Assembly (NCBI GenBank): GCA_021413945.1
Contig: JAIOPK010000006.1
Span: 248,001-312,000, forward strand
DNA: 64,000 nucleotides
Direction of reading: 5' to 3'
Source: Candidatus Uhrbacteria bacterium
GTDB taxonomy: Bacteria; Patescibacteriota; Patescibacteriia; 2-12-FULL-60-25
How positions within the stretch are numbered: position 1 is the first letter of the stretch; each line of letters opens with the position of its first letter. The notes below the pieces were generated by a model. That model was not told where the DNA came from. It made no database searches and worked only from the letters and a program-made list of their open reading frames with translations. A program made the translations under genes and the position numbers. Below, piece after piece: positions 7,840 to 16,171 of this stretch.

Positions 7840-9111
7840 ATGACTAAACGTCTGAGCGCGTCCTTGAGACGCCGTTTCGCAAAGGCTACAAACATTGCGG
7901 CCTTGCTTTCCATGTTCGTCAGCATGTTCACATTTGTTGGTAGTGCATCTCCGGTCCTTGCAGCCCCGTCGATTGACCCGTTAGCCTACACGTACGTCAC
8001 GTTGGCACAGCCGATTCTTAACGCCGCGAGTGAAACCACTCAGCGTACAAACGTCTCTGTTTCGTTCAAGCCAAGCGCCGACATCGTTATTGGTGCTAAC
8101 GATCCTTGTATCGCGGCCAACGATTGTGTCGCTCTTACGCTCATCGTCGACGACACCCAGTCTCCTACCTATGGCTATGAAGAATGGGCCGATACGTTCA
8201 ATGAGAGCGATATTACTTGGAATGGACCGGCAAACTCCGTCCTTTTTTCCGCCGCCACATCAAGCCAAACCCCGGATCAAATGATGGCGAAAGAACAGCT
8301 TGTTCTTACCATTGCGTGTACAGCCGCCTGTACGTTTAGCTCGGCTACAACCTACTCGGTGGATATTGTGAACTCGCCGCTGATCGCTCCGGCACCGAGC
8401 TCGTCTCCTGCACAGGGCGTCTATTATACTTATACACACACGGTTAAATTGCAGAGCGCAGGTGTTACGCCTGCAAACCAGCCTATTCAAGCCTTGCAAA
8501 CCCAGGTTGCCTACGGAGAGGCGCTGACGGTTACGGCTAGCGTGAATGCTGCGCTTAGCTTCGCGATTACGGGAGTACCGGTTGAAAACCCATTCTATAC
8601 CGACTTATCCAACGTCGGATCCGGCGACAACTCATGTGATTTTGGTACGCTGGTTCCTGGAGCGGCCAAAATCTGTCTGTTCAACCTCGCTGTTACAACA
8701 AATGCGGAAAACGGATACTCTGTGTATGTTGTACAGACTCAGAACATGACGTTTAACGGGATTGGGATCAAGCAGTTCACAGATGGTACTCGTACGGATG
8801 ACGCCAGTGCCACTGTCTGGGCGTCTCCTTCTGCTGCGGCCTTTGGTCACTTGGGTTACTCGAGTAACGACACGAGTGTCTTTGCTCCGAGTGGCGGCAC
8901 GGTTGCTGTTTGGGCAGGTATCCCAACGATTGCCGCGGCCGGCGCTAACCCGGTTATCACCGGTCTGGTTGCGGACAGCGCAAGCCCGGGTGTTGATTCC
9001 TATGTCTATGCCCTCAAGGTTGAATCTGCCGCCACGCTTCCTCAAGCGGCTGACAGCTTGGGACAGGTATATACACACGATGAATATTTCCTCGTTGTAG
9101 GAAACTTCTAA
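7840..9111 (+). CDS. Secreted surface protein with WxL-like C-terminal module
   Basis: A basic N terminus (KRLSASLRRRFAK) and a hydrophobic core ending SPVLAAP form a signal peptide (residues 1-44). The whole mature chain is homologous to the last third of the protein at 10228: shared landmarks are DPCIAANDC/DPCLTTNDC, SVDIVNSPL/SIDIVNSPL, CDFGTLVPG/CDFGLLTPG, TNAENGYSVYVVQ, LGYSSND and the end EYFLVVGNF. Paired cysteines suggest disulphides outside the cell. The DFG plus GY-type strand resembles WxL-type surface domains. It has its own promoter and no Shine-Dalgarno site, and is followed 30 bp later by a DUF916-like anchor gene, the usual partner class in WxL systems. Function as an adhesin or coat component is inferred. 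Confidence 0.65.
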   Translation: MTKRLSASLRRRFAKATNIAALLSMFVSMFTFVGSASPVLAAPSIDPLAYTYVTLAQPILNAASETTQRTNVSVSFKPSADIVIGANDPCIAANDCVALTLIVDDTQSPTYGYEEWADTFNESDITWNGPANSVLFSAATSSQTPDQMMAKEQLVLTIACTAACTFSSATTYSVDIVNSPLIAPAPSSSPAQGVYYTYTHTVKLQSAGVTPANQPIQALQTQVAYGEALTVTASVNAALSFAITGVPVENPFYTDLSNVGSGDNSCDFGTLVPGAAKICLFNLAVTTNAENGYSVYVVQTQNMTFNGIGIKQFTDGTRTDDASATVWASPSAAAFGHLGYSSNDTSVFAPSGGTVAVWAGIPTIAAAGANPVITGLVADSASPGVDSYVYALKVESAATLPQAADSLGQVYTHDEYFLVVGNF

Positions 9112-9141
9112 ATCATCTATCGAACCAATATCAAAGGAAAT

Positions 9142-10086
9142 ATGAAGTTCTTTCACGTAAAACGTACATTTGCCGCAGCTGTCATGAGTCTCACGGTGTT
9201 CGGAGGCAGTGCAGGCGCCGTCTTGGCGCAAGGAGGTCCTTCCTCGCTCGGAACGACTGTTTCTCCGCCGGTTTATGACCTGACAGCCAAGGCAGGCGAG
9301 ACCGTCACCAAAACGATGACCGTCCGCAATGACTCCTCGATGACGCAGGTCTATACGCCCGTCGTTAACACGATCGCTCCCGCGAATGAAGAAGGCGGTT
9401 TGGCCTTTGGCCCCTCTTCCGCTTCCGATCTTTCCGGTTGGATCACGGTTTCCCCGTCTTCATTGAGCTTGGCTCCCAACAAGACCGGTGATTTCACCTT
9501 CGTTATCAAAGTTCCGGCCGGTGCAGCTCCGGGTGGTCACTACGCAACGGTGTTTGCCATGAGTAAGCCGACCAGCAGTGCAGGCAGTGCAAGCATCACG
9601 ACCTTGGTTGGTACATCCGTTCTTCTCAAGGTTGCCGGTAACATCACGGAAAGTGCAAGCGTCGTCGAGTTTTCGACCCGCCGCGCCCGCGTAATCCCCG
9701 GTGAGCCGATCGATTTCACGGTACGCGTCCGCAACACGGGTAACGTACACATCCGCCCGCAAGGAACGATTGAAATCTTCCGCGGCGATGTCAAAGTCGA
9801 TGAAATTCCGTTGAATGCCGACGGACTGAACGTCCTTCCGGGCAATGTCCGCAAGTTCACAGCCGCCTCCAACAAGTCGTTGCCGGCAGGCACCTACACC
9901 TCCCAGCTCACGCTGGTCTACGGTGCCGGTCAGACTGTCTCGGTTCCGTCCATTTCCTTCGCCGTTATCGGTGAAATGTCATTGGCGGTGATCGTTGCAA
10001 CGATTCTCGGAATCTTCGTCCTCATTCTCCTTGCCGCGTTGATGGTCAACCGCCGCAAGCCGATGATGGGCAAGGGTCGTTCATAA
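9142..10086 (+). CDS. DUF916-like (WxL-interacting-type) membrane-anchored surface protein
   Basis: A signal peptide (residues 1-29, ending GAVLAQG) is followed by a domain opening TTVSPPVYDLTAKAGETVTK. That opening is the usual start of DUF916-like peptidoglycan/WxL-interacting proteins ('..VsP...dl...pG......v.N'). A second sandwich starts near residue 175 (FSTRRARVIPGEPIDFTVRVRNTGNVHIRPQG), comparable to DUF3324. One membrane helix near residues 280-302 (LAVIVATILGIFVLILLAALM) and a basic tail (NRRKPMMGKGRS) complete the layout seen in Firmicute WxLIP proteins. It is one of the few genes here with a partial Shine-Dalgarno site (AAAGGAAATATG). A terminator follows. The WxLIP comparison is based on architecture, not a database match. 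Confidence 0.65.
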   Translation: MKFFHVKRTFAAAVMSLTVFGGSAGAVLAQGGPSSLGTTVSPPVYDLTAKAGETVTKTMTVRNDSSMTQVYTPVVNTIAPANEEGGLAFGPSSASDLSGWITVSPSSLSLAPNKTGDFTFVIKVPAGAAPGGHYATVFAMSKPTSSAGSASITTLVGTSVLLKVAGNITESASVVEFSTRRARVIPGEPIDFTVRVRNTGNVHIRPQGTIEIFRGDVKVDEIPLNADGLNVLPGNVRKFTAASNKSLPAGTYTSQLTLVYGAGQTVSVPSISFAVIGEMSLAVIVATILGIFVLILLAALMVNRRKPMMGKGRS

Positions 10087-10110
10087 GAACAGCCAGCTTA
10101 TCTGTGACAA

Positions 10111-10136
10111 AAATCCCGCATATTGCGGGATTTTTG
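10111..10136 (+). terminator. Rho-independent terminator after the DUF916-like gene
   Basis: The stem AATCCCGCA / TGCGGGATT with a 2-3 nt loop is followed by TTTTTG. It closes the surface operon that starts upstream. Confidence 0.85.
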
Positions 10137-10227
10137 TTATGGATGACTTGTCTCGTCTTAGGTTCATGGCAGGCTTGTCAATTGCGTGATAGTATTGAAC
10201 GGAATTAATTTCAGGATATTTTTCATT

Positions 10228-13218
10228 ATGAATAAGACTCGATCGCACCTTTTTTTTACAGCAGCTTCGTCGATGCTGATCTCGGCACTACTGCTCTCCC
10301 CGGTCGTTCAAGCAAATACAACTTCGTTTATTCACGATCAAACAGGTACGAGCGGTAAGTCAAAGCTGATTCAGTTCACTTCTGCCGGACATGTACTCGG
10401 CTTCCGTGAAGATGGCGTTATTATCGCTTCTGGACGCCACATGCTGAATGTTGTGTTTCTTGGTTCCGAGGGCGTCTCACCTGCAACGGACAACGCGACC
10501 AATGGAACCGGCAAGGTCAGCCCGCTCAGCCGAGTGACATACAAAAACGTATGGGATGGAGTAAATGCGGTGTATGAGGCCGGAAAATCATCCGTCGTCA
10601 AAAGCACATATTACCTCGATGACGGACTTCACGTTGACCGAATCCGTTTAGGCTACAACCGCAATGTACAAATTGATTCACATGGCAATCTTGTTATCAA
10701 TTATGAAGACGGCGCGCTTACAGAGTCTGCGCCTATCGCTTGGCAGGTGATTGCGGGAATCAAGCGGCCTGTTACCGCGACTTATGTCGTTCATGGAGAT
10801 AAGGAGATCGGTTTTTCTATCGGGGATTATGTTCGCGGAGTTCCCGTCGTCATCGACCCGGATCTGAATTGGAACACGTTTCTTGGGGACGTTGGTAACG
10901 AGGACACGCGTTCACTTGCGATAGACACGGATGGGAACGTGCTTGTTGCGGGAACAAGCGCAGCCACGTGGGGTCAGCCTGTACGAGCGTATACCGCGGC
11001 TACCGATGGTTTTGCCGCCAAACTCAACAATAGTGGTAACCTAGTCTGGAATACGTTTCTTGGGGGCACCGGCAATGACAGTGCTTATGGTATTACGGTA
11101 GGCAGCAACGCGTATGTGTATGTTTCGGGACTTAGCCCGGCTACTTGGGGTTCGCCTGTTCGGGCCTACACAGCCTCATCTGATGCTTTCGCGGTAAAAC
11201 TTGATGGCAGCGGTAACATTGTTTGGAATACGTTTCTTGGAGGCAGTAGCGGTGATAGCGGTAATGCCGTTACGGTAGACGGCAGTGGGAATGTGTATAT
11301 TAGCGGAAATAGCGTCGCTACCTGGGGCTCGCCTGTACGAGCCTATTCATCGGGGACAGATGGTCTTGTGGTTAAACTCGATAGCAGTGGTAACCTAACT
11401 TGGAATACTTTTCTCGGGGGCAGCGGTACGGACAACATGTTTTCTATCGCGGTTGATGAAAGTGGAAATGTGTATGCAGGAGGATTCACCGACACGGGAT
11501 GGGGCTCGCCTGTACGAGCTTATACCTCGGCAAATGATGGTTCCGTTTCAAAGCTCGATGGTAGCGGTAACCTCACTTGGAATACCTTTCTCGGTGGCAG
11601 TGGGAATGATAGTGTTTTTGCCGTAGCTGTTGATGGAAACGGGAATGTTTATGCCGGTGGAAATAGCGTCGCTACCTGGGGCTCGCCTGTACGAGCCTAT
11701 TCATCGGGGACAGATGGCCTTGTGGCTAAACTCGATAGCAGCGGTAACCTCACTTGGAATACCTTCACCGGAGGTAGCGGTACCGATGGTGTTCGCGGAA
11801 TGAATGTAGATAGCCTTGGGAATATCTATGTTGGCGGATCCGCCGATGCTACATGGGGTTCACCGCTTCAGGCTTACGTTGCCGGCACCGATGCAACGGC
11901 GGTATTGATCGACAGTACCGGTGTTCTCACTTGGAATACCTTCCTTGGCGGTAGCGGCACTGACAGCGGCTTCGGTATTGCGGTAGATGTTGATGGGAGC
12001 GTATATGTCAGCGGTTTAAGCGGCGCTACATGGGGGACGCCGGTACGGTCATATACTTCGGGAAATGATTTGTTTGTTGTAAAGCTTTCAAATTTCCCCG
12101 TGACTGAACCGATTGCATCGCTTACCACGATCCTCGCACAGCCAAAATTTAGCGCGGATTGGAATGCGACCCCTTCTTACACGAATGTCACGTATTTCTG
12201 GTCGCTTTCTCAGACCTATACGGCCGGCGGGGCCGATCCTTGTTTGACGACCAATGATTGTTTCAAGATTCTCCTTACGTTAGAGGATACCGGAACAACA
12301 ACAACGTATCAGGGTCAAGAATGGATGAGCTCGGTTAGCATCGGAGATATTACTTGGGGCGGTCCTTTGGACATGGAAGTTTCCAGCGTGCAACGGCATG
12401 ATACGGATAATAATGGCCGCTATGAACAGCTGGAAATTCTCGTTGATTGTTTGTCGCCATGCGCCATGGTCGCGGGAGTCGAGTATTCGATCGATATTGT
12501 GAATAGCCCGCTCAAGAATCCCGAGACGAACAATCTTCCGGGACAGTACACGTCCTTGACGCAGACGTTTCGCATGAACGATCAAAGCACGAACAATCTA
12601 AGCGATGAGCTTCTTAACTCGGTCGTGGCTATCGGTGATGCGCTGACGGTGGATGCGAGCGTAGACGCGTCTCTTTCCTTTAGCATTCAGGGGTATGAAA
12701 CGCCTTCAAGTTACTTTTTTGACAACGTCGATATTGATAACTCGCTCGCATCCAATACTTGTGATTTTGGGCTTTTGACGCCGGGGACGCCTAAAGTCTG
12801 TGCATGGTATCTGAATGTGGCAACGAATGCGGAGAATGGCTATTCGGTATACGTGGTACAGGATCAGGACATGACGTTTAACGGGAATACCATCAAACAG
12901 TTCTACGACGGCTCGCGTTCCAATTACACGGAAGCCTCTTCTTGGTCACCACCTTCACCCGCAACCTTGGCTCATCTTGGTTATTCTAGTAATGACGCGA
13001 GCGTCTTACCGCCGTCCTTTGGTGAGGCCAGATGGGCGGGTATTCCGACCATTGCGGCCGCGGGCCAGACTCCGGTGATTACGGGGCTTGTCGTCGACAG
13101 TGCGAGCCCTGGGGTCGACCAGTATACGTACGCTTTGAAGGTCGAGTCTGCCGCAACTCTTCCACAGGGTACCGGATATACGCATAACGAATATTTTATC
13201 GTGGTAGGCAACTTCTAA
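10228..13218 (+). CDS. Large secreted SBBP-repeat beta-propeller protein with WxL-like C-terminal module
   Basis: The ATG at 10228 gives a good signal peptide (MNKTRSHLFFTAASSMLISALLL, ending near VQANT); the GTG at 10186 is less likely. Residues about 40-210 resemble the domain that precedes SBBP propellers. Residues about 210-630 hold at least seven SBBP-type repeats of about 58 residues with the motif W.TFLGG.G.D......D..GNVY..G.....WG.PVRAY....D....KL..SGN. Two repeats, starting at 11305 and 11659, are nearly identical in DNA. The last 350 residues match the secreted protein at 7840 along its whole mature length. A terminator follows. Likely a surface adhesin or recognition protein; this is inference. 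Confidence 0.7.
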   Translation: MNKTRSHLFFTAASSMLISALLLSPVVQANTTSFIHDQTGTSGKSKLIQFTSAGHVLGFREDGVIIASGRHMLNVVFLGSEGVSPATDNATNGTGKVSPLSRVTYKNVWDGVNAVYEAGKSSVVKSTYYLDDGLHVDRIRLGYNRNVQIDSHGNLVINYEDGALTESAPIAWQVIAGIKRPVTATYVVHGDKEIGFSIGDYVRGVPVVIDPDLNWNTFLGDVGNEDTRSLAIDTDGNVLVAGTSAATWGQPVRAYTAATDGFAAKLNNSGNLVWNTFLGGTGNDSAYGITVGSNAYVYVSGLSPATWGSPVRAYTASSDAFAVKLDGSGNIVWNTFLGGSSGDSGNAVTVDGSGNVYISGNSVATWGSPVRAYSSGTDGLVVKLDSSGNLTWNTFLGGSGTDNMFSIAVDESGNVYAGGFTDTGWGSPVRAYTSANDGSVSKLDGSGNLTWNTFLGGSGNDSVFAVAVDGNGNVYAGGNSVATWGSPVRAYSSGTDGLVAKLDSSGNLTWNTFTGGSGTDGVRGMNVDSLGNIYVGGSADATWGSPLQAYVAGTDATAVLIDSTGVLTWNTFLGGSGTDSGFGIAVDVDGSVYVSGLSGATWGTPVRSYTSGNDLFVVKLSNFPVTEPIASLTTILAQPKFSADWNATPSYTNVTYFWSLSQTYTAGGADPCLTTNDCFKILLTLEDTGTTTTYQGQEWMSSVSIGDITWGGPLDMEVSSVQRHDTDNNGRYEQLEILVDCLSPCAMVAGVEYSIDIVNSPLKNPETNNLPGQYTSLTQTFRMNDQSTNNLSDELLNSVVAIGDALTVDASVDASLSFSIQGYETPSSYFFDNVDIDNSLASNTCDFGLLTPGTPKVCAWYLNVATNAENGYSVYVVQDQDMTFNGNTIKQFYDGSRSNYTEASSWSPPSPATLAHLGYSSNDASVLPPSFGEARWAGIPTIAAAGQTPVITGLVVDSASPGVDQYTYALKVESAATLPQGTGYTHNEYFIVVGNF
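11305..11762 (+). repeat. Near-identical internal DNA repeat within the SBBP propeller gene
   Basis: A stretch of about 105 bp beginning at 11305 recurs at 11659 (354 bp apart) with only a few silent changes (e.g. GGTCTTGTGGTT against GGCCTTGTGGCT). Other SBBP repeats in the gene are much more diverged, so this pair points to recent duplication or gene conversion of propeller units. Confidence 0.75.
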
Positions 13219-13235
13219 GAGAAAAAACAAAGCGA

Positions 13236-13273
13236 AACATCCCCGGCCCGACTCTCGTTGGGCCGGGGATGTT
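13236..13273 (+). terminator. GC-rich hairpin terminator after the SBBP protein gene
   Basis: A perfect 14-bp stem (AACATCCCCGGCCC / GGGCCGGGGATGTT) with a 10-nt loop, without a long U tract. Its right arm runs directly into the -10 box of the next gene. Confidence 0.7.
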
Positions 13274-13278
13274 ATACT
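13273..13278 (+). promoter_or_regulatory. Extended -10 box (TGT TATACT) fused to the terminator arm
   Basis: TATACT preceded by TGT lies 9 nt before the GTG at 13288. Its first base is the last base of the upstream terminator stem. The transcript would be leaderless or nearly so. Confidence 0.55.
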
Positions 13279-13287
13279 TCCTGGTAC

Positions 13288-14748
13288 GTGCTTTCACCCT
13301 TTAGACGAAGAAGGATCATCAGAAAGATTTACCGCGAGCAGAAACGTATGCTCGAGGAGTCTTTGCAGTTTCAGGCCGACCATGACGTCACGGAAGACGA
13401 GAGTACGCATCTCAACCAGCACGCGAAACGAATCAAATACCTTTTGACGCTCCTTGTTCCGCGCGAACCGCTTGATTTGGTTTCTTTATTCGTGCGCATG
13501 GGTATCGCTATTCTTTTGTTCTTTTTGCTCATTGCGCCGCCGTACACCTATGTAAGAACTCATTATCTAGCGGGTGGTTCCGTCATAGAGACGTCCGGGG
13601 TCGGTACCACGAGCACGAGAGCTTACGTGCCGGAAGTTGTGGTCGATATCGCCGCCAAGCTTTGGACTCGAGGCGAGGTTGATGGACCTGTTGCGTTTAC
13701 CCATTCACAAGATTTTCGTGGAATGACGGCCGGTATTGTCCCTGCCGATGTCAACGGTCATTCGGGTGTTGCGGTGTATTGGACGGAGTCAAATGGCGAA
13801 AAGCTCGTGTTGCGCAGGCTCGTCACGGATGAATTTTTTCGTACGGTATCGACCGTATCTTCCACCGTTTGGAATGATCAGGATTTTACGAGTGCCGTTG
13901 CCGTTTCAAGCGGTACAACGGCTTTTGTTGTTGCGGCATACTCGGAAGCTTCCGGGCCCAAAGCCGCTATCCAGACATTCGACGCATTTGGTCAACCATT
14001 GGTACCGAGGCGGGATTTTCCTTTTGACGAGTCAGGAGAGTCTATTGAAGACGTTCAGGCAGTGCCGTGGGAGGGGGGATGGGCAATGACGAATCGCATA
14101 CCACGGAAGCCGGGGGATTCGCTCTTTGATCCGACTCGGGTGGTCGTCCGCCTTTTTGATTGGAATCTCAATCCGACGCGTAAGATGATTTTGGAGATTG
14201 CCGGCTATGAAATCGGCAAGTTTCCGCAGCTTGTACCGAATCTCAATCCTTCGGCAAAAGGTTTTACGATTATCGCAAATGCCCATCCGGCCATTCGCGA
14301 CCGGCGAGAGCCGACCGGAGATAATTTGTACGCGTTTCAATTTGGTACAGGTGGGGATCTGACGCGTTTGTTAAAACTTACCAATAACGGGCGTCAACAC
14401 GATTTCTGGCCAACCGGTTTTGCCGTCACCGAGTCAAAGGATTACGTGATCGGCGTGATGAATATTCCCGGTTATTCATTTGACGATCCTACGGAGGTTT
14501 ATCCGCGTGATTCGGGTCGAGCGTATCTGCGTTTCTACGACCAGACATTCCAGATCGCCGGAACGCTCATCGTGCATGACGAGCCGGCGATTAAGGATGC
14601 TCCGGACACGGGCGGAGTGTCGCATTTGCGCCAGGTGATTATCGGTGGCCGTGTTTACGTTGCTTATGATTTTTTTATCCCCGATAGCAGTATTACGGAC
14701 AAGCCGGATCGTTCCGTTCAAGGGATGTGGATGCGGTTGAAGCATTAG
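13288..14748 (+). CDS. Membrane protein with large extracellular propeller-like domain, unknown function
   Basis: GTG at 13288 is chosen because the earlier in-frame codons lie in the terminator and because of the -10 box 9 nt upstream. The N-terminal 60 residues are highly charged and probably cytoplasmic (RRRRIIRKIYREQKRMLEE). One membrane segment follows at about residues 72-92 (IAILLFFLLIAPPYTYV). The outer 390 residues show repeated short strands with aromatic-Asp patterns (AVYWTESNGEKLVLRRL, VVAAYSEASGPKAAIQTFD, VVVRLFDWNLNP, YLRFYDQTFQIAG) compatible with a beta-propeller. No named family is recognised. It ends just before the tRNA promoter. Confidence 0.55.
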   Translation: MLSPFRRRRIIRKIYREQKRMLEESLQFQADHDVTEDESTHLNQHAKRIKYLLTLLVPREPLDLVSLFVRMGIAILLFFLLIAPPYTYVRTHYLAGGSVIETSGVGTTSTRAYVPEVVVDIAAKLWTRGEVDGPVAFTHSQDFRGMTAGIVPADVNGHSGVAVYWTESNGEKLVLRRLVTDEFFRTVSTVSSTVWNDQDFTSAVAVSSGTTAFVVAAYSEASGPKAAIQTFDAFGQPLVPRRDFPFDESGESIEDVQAVPWEGGWAMTNRIPRKPGDSLFDPTRVVVRLFDWNLNPTRKMILEIAGYEIGKFPQLVPNLNPSAKGFTIIANAHPAIRDRREPTGDNLYAFQFGTGGDLTRLLKLTNNGRQHDFWPTGFAVTESKDYVIGVMNIPGYSFDDPTEVYPRDSGRAYLRFYDQTFQIAGTLIVHDEPAIKDAPDTGGVSHLRQVIIGGRVYVAYDFFIPDSSITDKPDRSVQGMWMRLKH

Positions 14749-14755
14749 TCCAGTC

Positions 14756-14784
14756 TTGCCATCGATTACGGGTCTTGGTAAGAT
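14756..14784 (+). promoter_or_regulatory. Promoter of the tRNA-Gly/tRNA-Thr pair
   Basis: TTGCCA and TAAGAT are separated by exactly 17 bp, about 24 nt before the tRNA-Gly. A classical -35/-10 pair, in contrast to the -10-only promoters of the protein genes. Confidence 0.7.
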
Positions 14785-14807
14785 CGGCCGCGCTTGGATC
14801 CCGCTCG

Positions 14808-14882
14808 GCGGGTATCGTATAGTGGTTATTATGAGTGCTTCCCAAGCACTAGAGACGGGTTCGATTCCCGTTACCCGCTCCA
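14808..14882 (+). tRNA. tRNA-Gly (anticodon CCC)
   Basis: The acceptor arms GCGGGTA and TACCCGC pair fully. The anticodon loop TTCCCAA sits on the stem AGTGC/GCACT, giving anticodon CCC (codon GGG). The T arm is ACGGG-TTCGATT-CCCGT. Discriminator T and an encoded CCA at 14880-14882 complete it. It is followed 2 nt later by tRNA-Thr. Confidence 0.95.
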
Positions 14883-14884
14883 AC

Positions 14885-14960
14885 GCCGATGTAGCTCAGC
14901 TGGTAGAGCAGTGCTTTCGTAAAGCAAAGGTCGCCGGTTCAAATCCGGCCATCGGCTCCA
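14885..14960 (+). tRNA. tRNA-Thr (anticodon CGT)
   Basis: The acceptor arms GCCGATG and CATCGGC pair fully. The anticodon loop TTCGTAA gives CGT (codon ACG). The T arm is GCCGG-TTCAAAT-CCGGC and CCA is encoded at 14958-14960. It is closely like the E. coli threonine CGU isoacceptor. Cotranscribed with tRNA-Gly. Confidence 0.95.
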
Positions 14961-14964
14961 TTTT

Positions 14965-14991
14965 AAAAACCGCCCTCAACGGGCGGTTTTT
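14965..14991. terminator. Bidirectional terminator between the tRNA pair and rodA
   Basis: An 11-bp stem AAAAACCGCCC / GGGCGGTTTTT with loop TCAAC. It can end the tRNA transcript on the plus strand and rodA on the minus strand. Confidence 0.85.
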
Positions 14992-14993
14992 AA

Positions 14994-16127
14994 TTATTCG
15001 AACAACATTTTTCCAGCTGCTTGGTCTACAAGTCCTCGGCGTCTAACGGCGACGGACTCGGCGAGGCCGACGCAAACAAAGACGACTAACATGTAAGAGG
15101 CGGCGGCCGAGAGGAAGGGCATCGGGATACCGGTGATGGGCATGAGGCCGAGGTTCATGCCGGCGTTGACCATGACGTGGACGAGGAAGACGGCACCGAC
15201 GCCCATGAGCATGAGGGCGGCAAAGTCGTCTTCGGAGTCGTAGCCGAGGCGGATGAAACGAATCAAAATCAAACCAAAGAGGAAAAAGACAAAGATGATG
15301 CCGGCGAGGCCGAGCTCTTCACCGACAACGGCAAAAATAAAGTCGGTGGCGGCGGCCGGAAGGAAGCGCAGGCGGGCTTGGGAGCCTTCGCCGATGCCTT
15401 TGCCGAACCAACCGCCGGAACCGATGGCGATGCGCGCTTGGATGGCGTTATAGCCGGCTCCGCGAGGGTCGCGTTCCGGATCGAGGAACGACTCGATGCG
15501 TTCTCGTTGATAATCGCGAAGAGTGAAATTCCAGACAATGCCCGCTGTCGTCAATAGAACGAGCGGGAGAATGATCCAGGCATGTCGCGGAAGCCCCGCA
15601 AAGAGCGCCATAATGCCCCAGATGAGGAAGAGGACCATCGCCGAGCCAAAGTCCGGCTGGAGGAGGACGAGGCCCGCATACGCGGATGTAGCGACAAAGC
15701 TGATACCAAAGGTCGTCCAAGAAAGTCGGCCTCGGCCACGACGGACAAAGAATGCCGCCAAATAAATCGCGAGCGTCACTTTGGCGATTTCCACCGGTTG
15801 AAACGAGAGAGTACCGATGCGGAACCATCCCTGTGTCGCATTAATGCGGACGCCAAAGATCAGAACGCCTGCCAAGAGTAGTGCGCCGACGAGGTACAGC
15901 ATCAAGCCGTAGGAACGGAGATGGCGATAGTCGAGGAAGATGAGGATCGCGATGATCGTGACGCCGATTCCAAACGTGACGAATTGTTTATGAAAGAGGA
16001 AGAGGTCGGCCGGTTCCTGGGAAACACCGATGCCGTAAATGGCTACCAGCCCGACGGCGGCCAACGTAAATGCGGCCGCAAGAAGCGTCCAGTCGAGCCG
16101 TTCTAGGTATTCCCACAGGCGAGCCAT
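14994..16127 (-). CDS. rodA: Rod-shape SEDS peptidoglycan glycosyltransferase RodA
   Basis: This 377-residue polytopic protein has about ten membrane helices and the SEDS family layout. Its N terminus (LDWTLLAAAFTLAAVGLVAIYGIG) and the stretch LSFQPVEIAKVTLAIYLAAFF match the conserved RodA/FtsW 'QPSE..K' region, here QPVEIAK. Later landmarks include LLQPDFGSAMVLFLIWGIMALFAG, the loop ARIAIGSGGWFGKGIGEGSQ, LPAAATDFIFAVVGEELGLAG and the terminal PITGIPMPFLSAAASYML (usually GIPLPF.S.GGS). The SEDS enzymes polymerise lipid II during elongation. RodA rather than FtsW is chosen from the N terminus and the WFGKGIGEGSQ motif. It is transcribed against the tRNAs and shares their terminator. Confidence 0.9.
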   Translation of the reverse strand: MARLWEYLERLDWTLLAAAFTLAAVGLVAIYGIGVSQEPADLFLFHKQFVTFGIGVTIIAILIFLDYRHLRSYGLMLYLVGALLLAGVLIFGVRINATQGWFRIGTLSFQPVEIAKVTLAIYLAAFFVRRGRGRLSWTTFGISFVATSAYAGLVLLQPDFGSAMVLFLIWGIMALFAGLPRHAWIILPLVLLTTAGIVWNFTLRDYQRERIESFLDPERDPRGAGYNAIQARIAIGSGGWFGKGIGEGSQARLRFLPAAATDFIFAVVGEELGLAGIIFVFFLFGLILIRFIRLGYDSEDDFAALMLMGVGAVFLVHVMVNAGMNLGLMPITGIPMPFLSAAASYMLVVFVCVGLAESVAVRRRGLVDQAAGKMLFE

Positions 16128-16170
16128 GGGGGAACACTAGAATGCAGAATGTAGAATGTAAAATGAAGAA
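16128..16170. repeat. Short degenerate AGAATG-type repeats between rodA and its upstream gene
   Basis: The gap holds CTAGAATG, CAGAATG, TAGAATG and TAAAATG in a row, then CTAGAAT again. It may be slippage-prone spacer DNA. A comparable low-complexity GTAAAG-rich spacer lies at 45487-45525. Confidence 0.4.
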
Positions 16171-16171
16171 A

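Noticed and set aside
15020-15045. AAGTCCTCGGCG in rodA resembling the second core box
   Set aside because: Only 9 bases match, no partner box and no flanking stem; coding sequence.
14756-15453. Long frames running across tRNA genes and antisense to rodA
   Set aside because: They overlap clear tRNAs or a strongly supported gene and show antisense composition.
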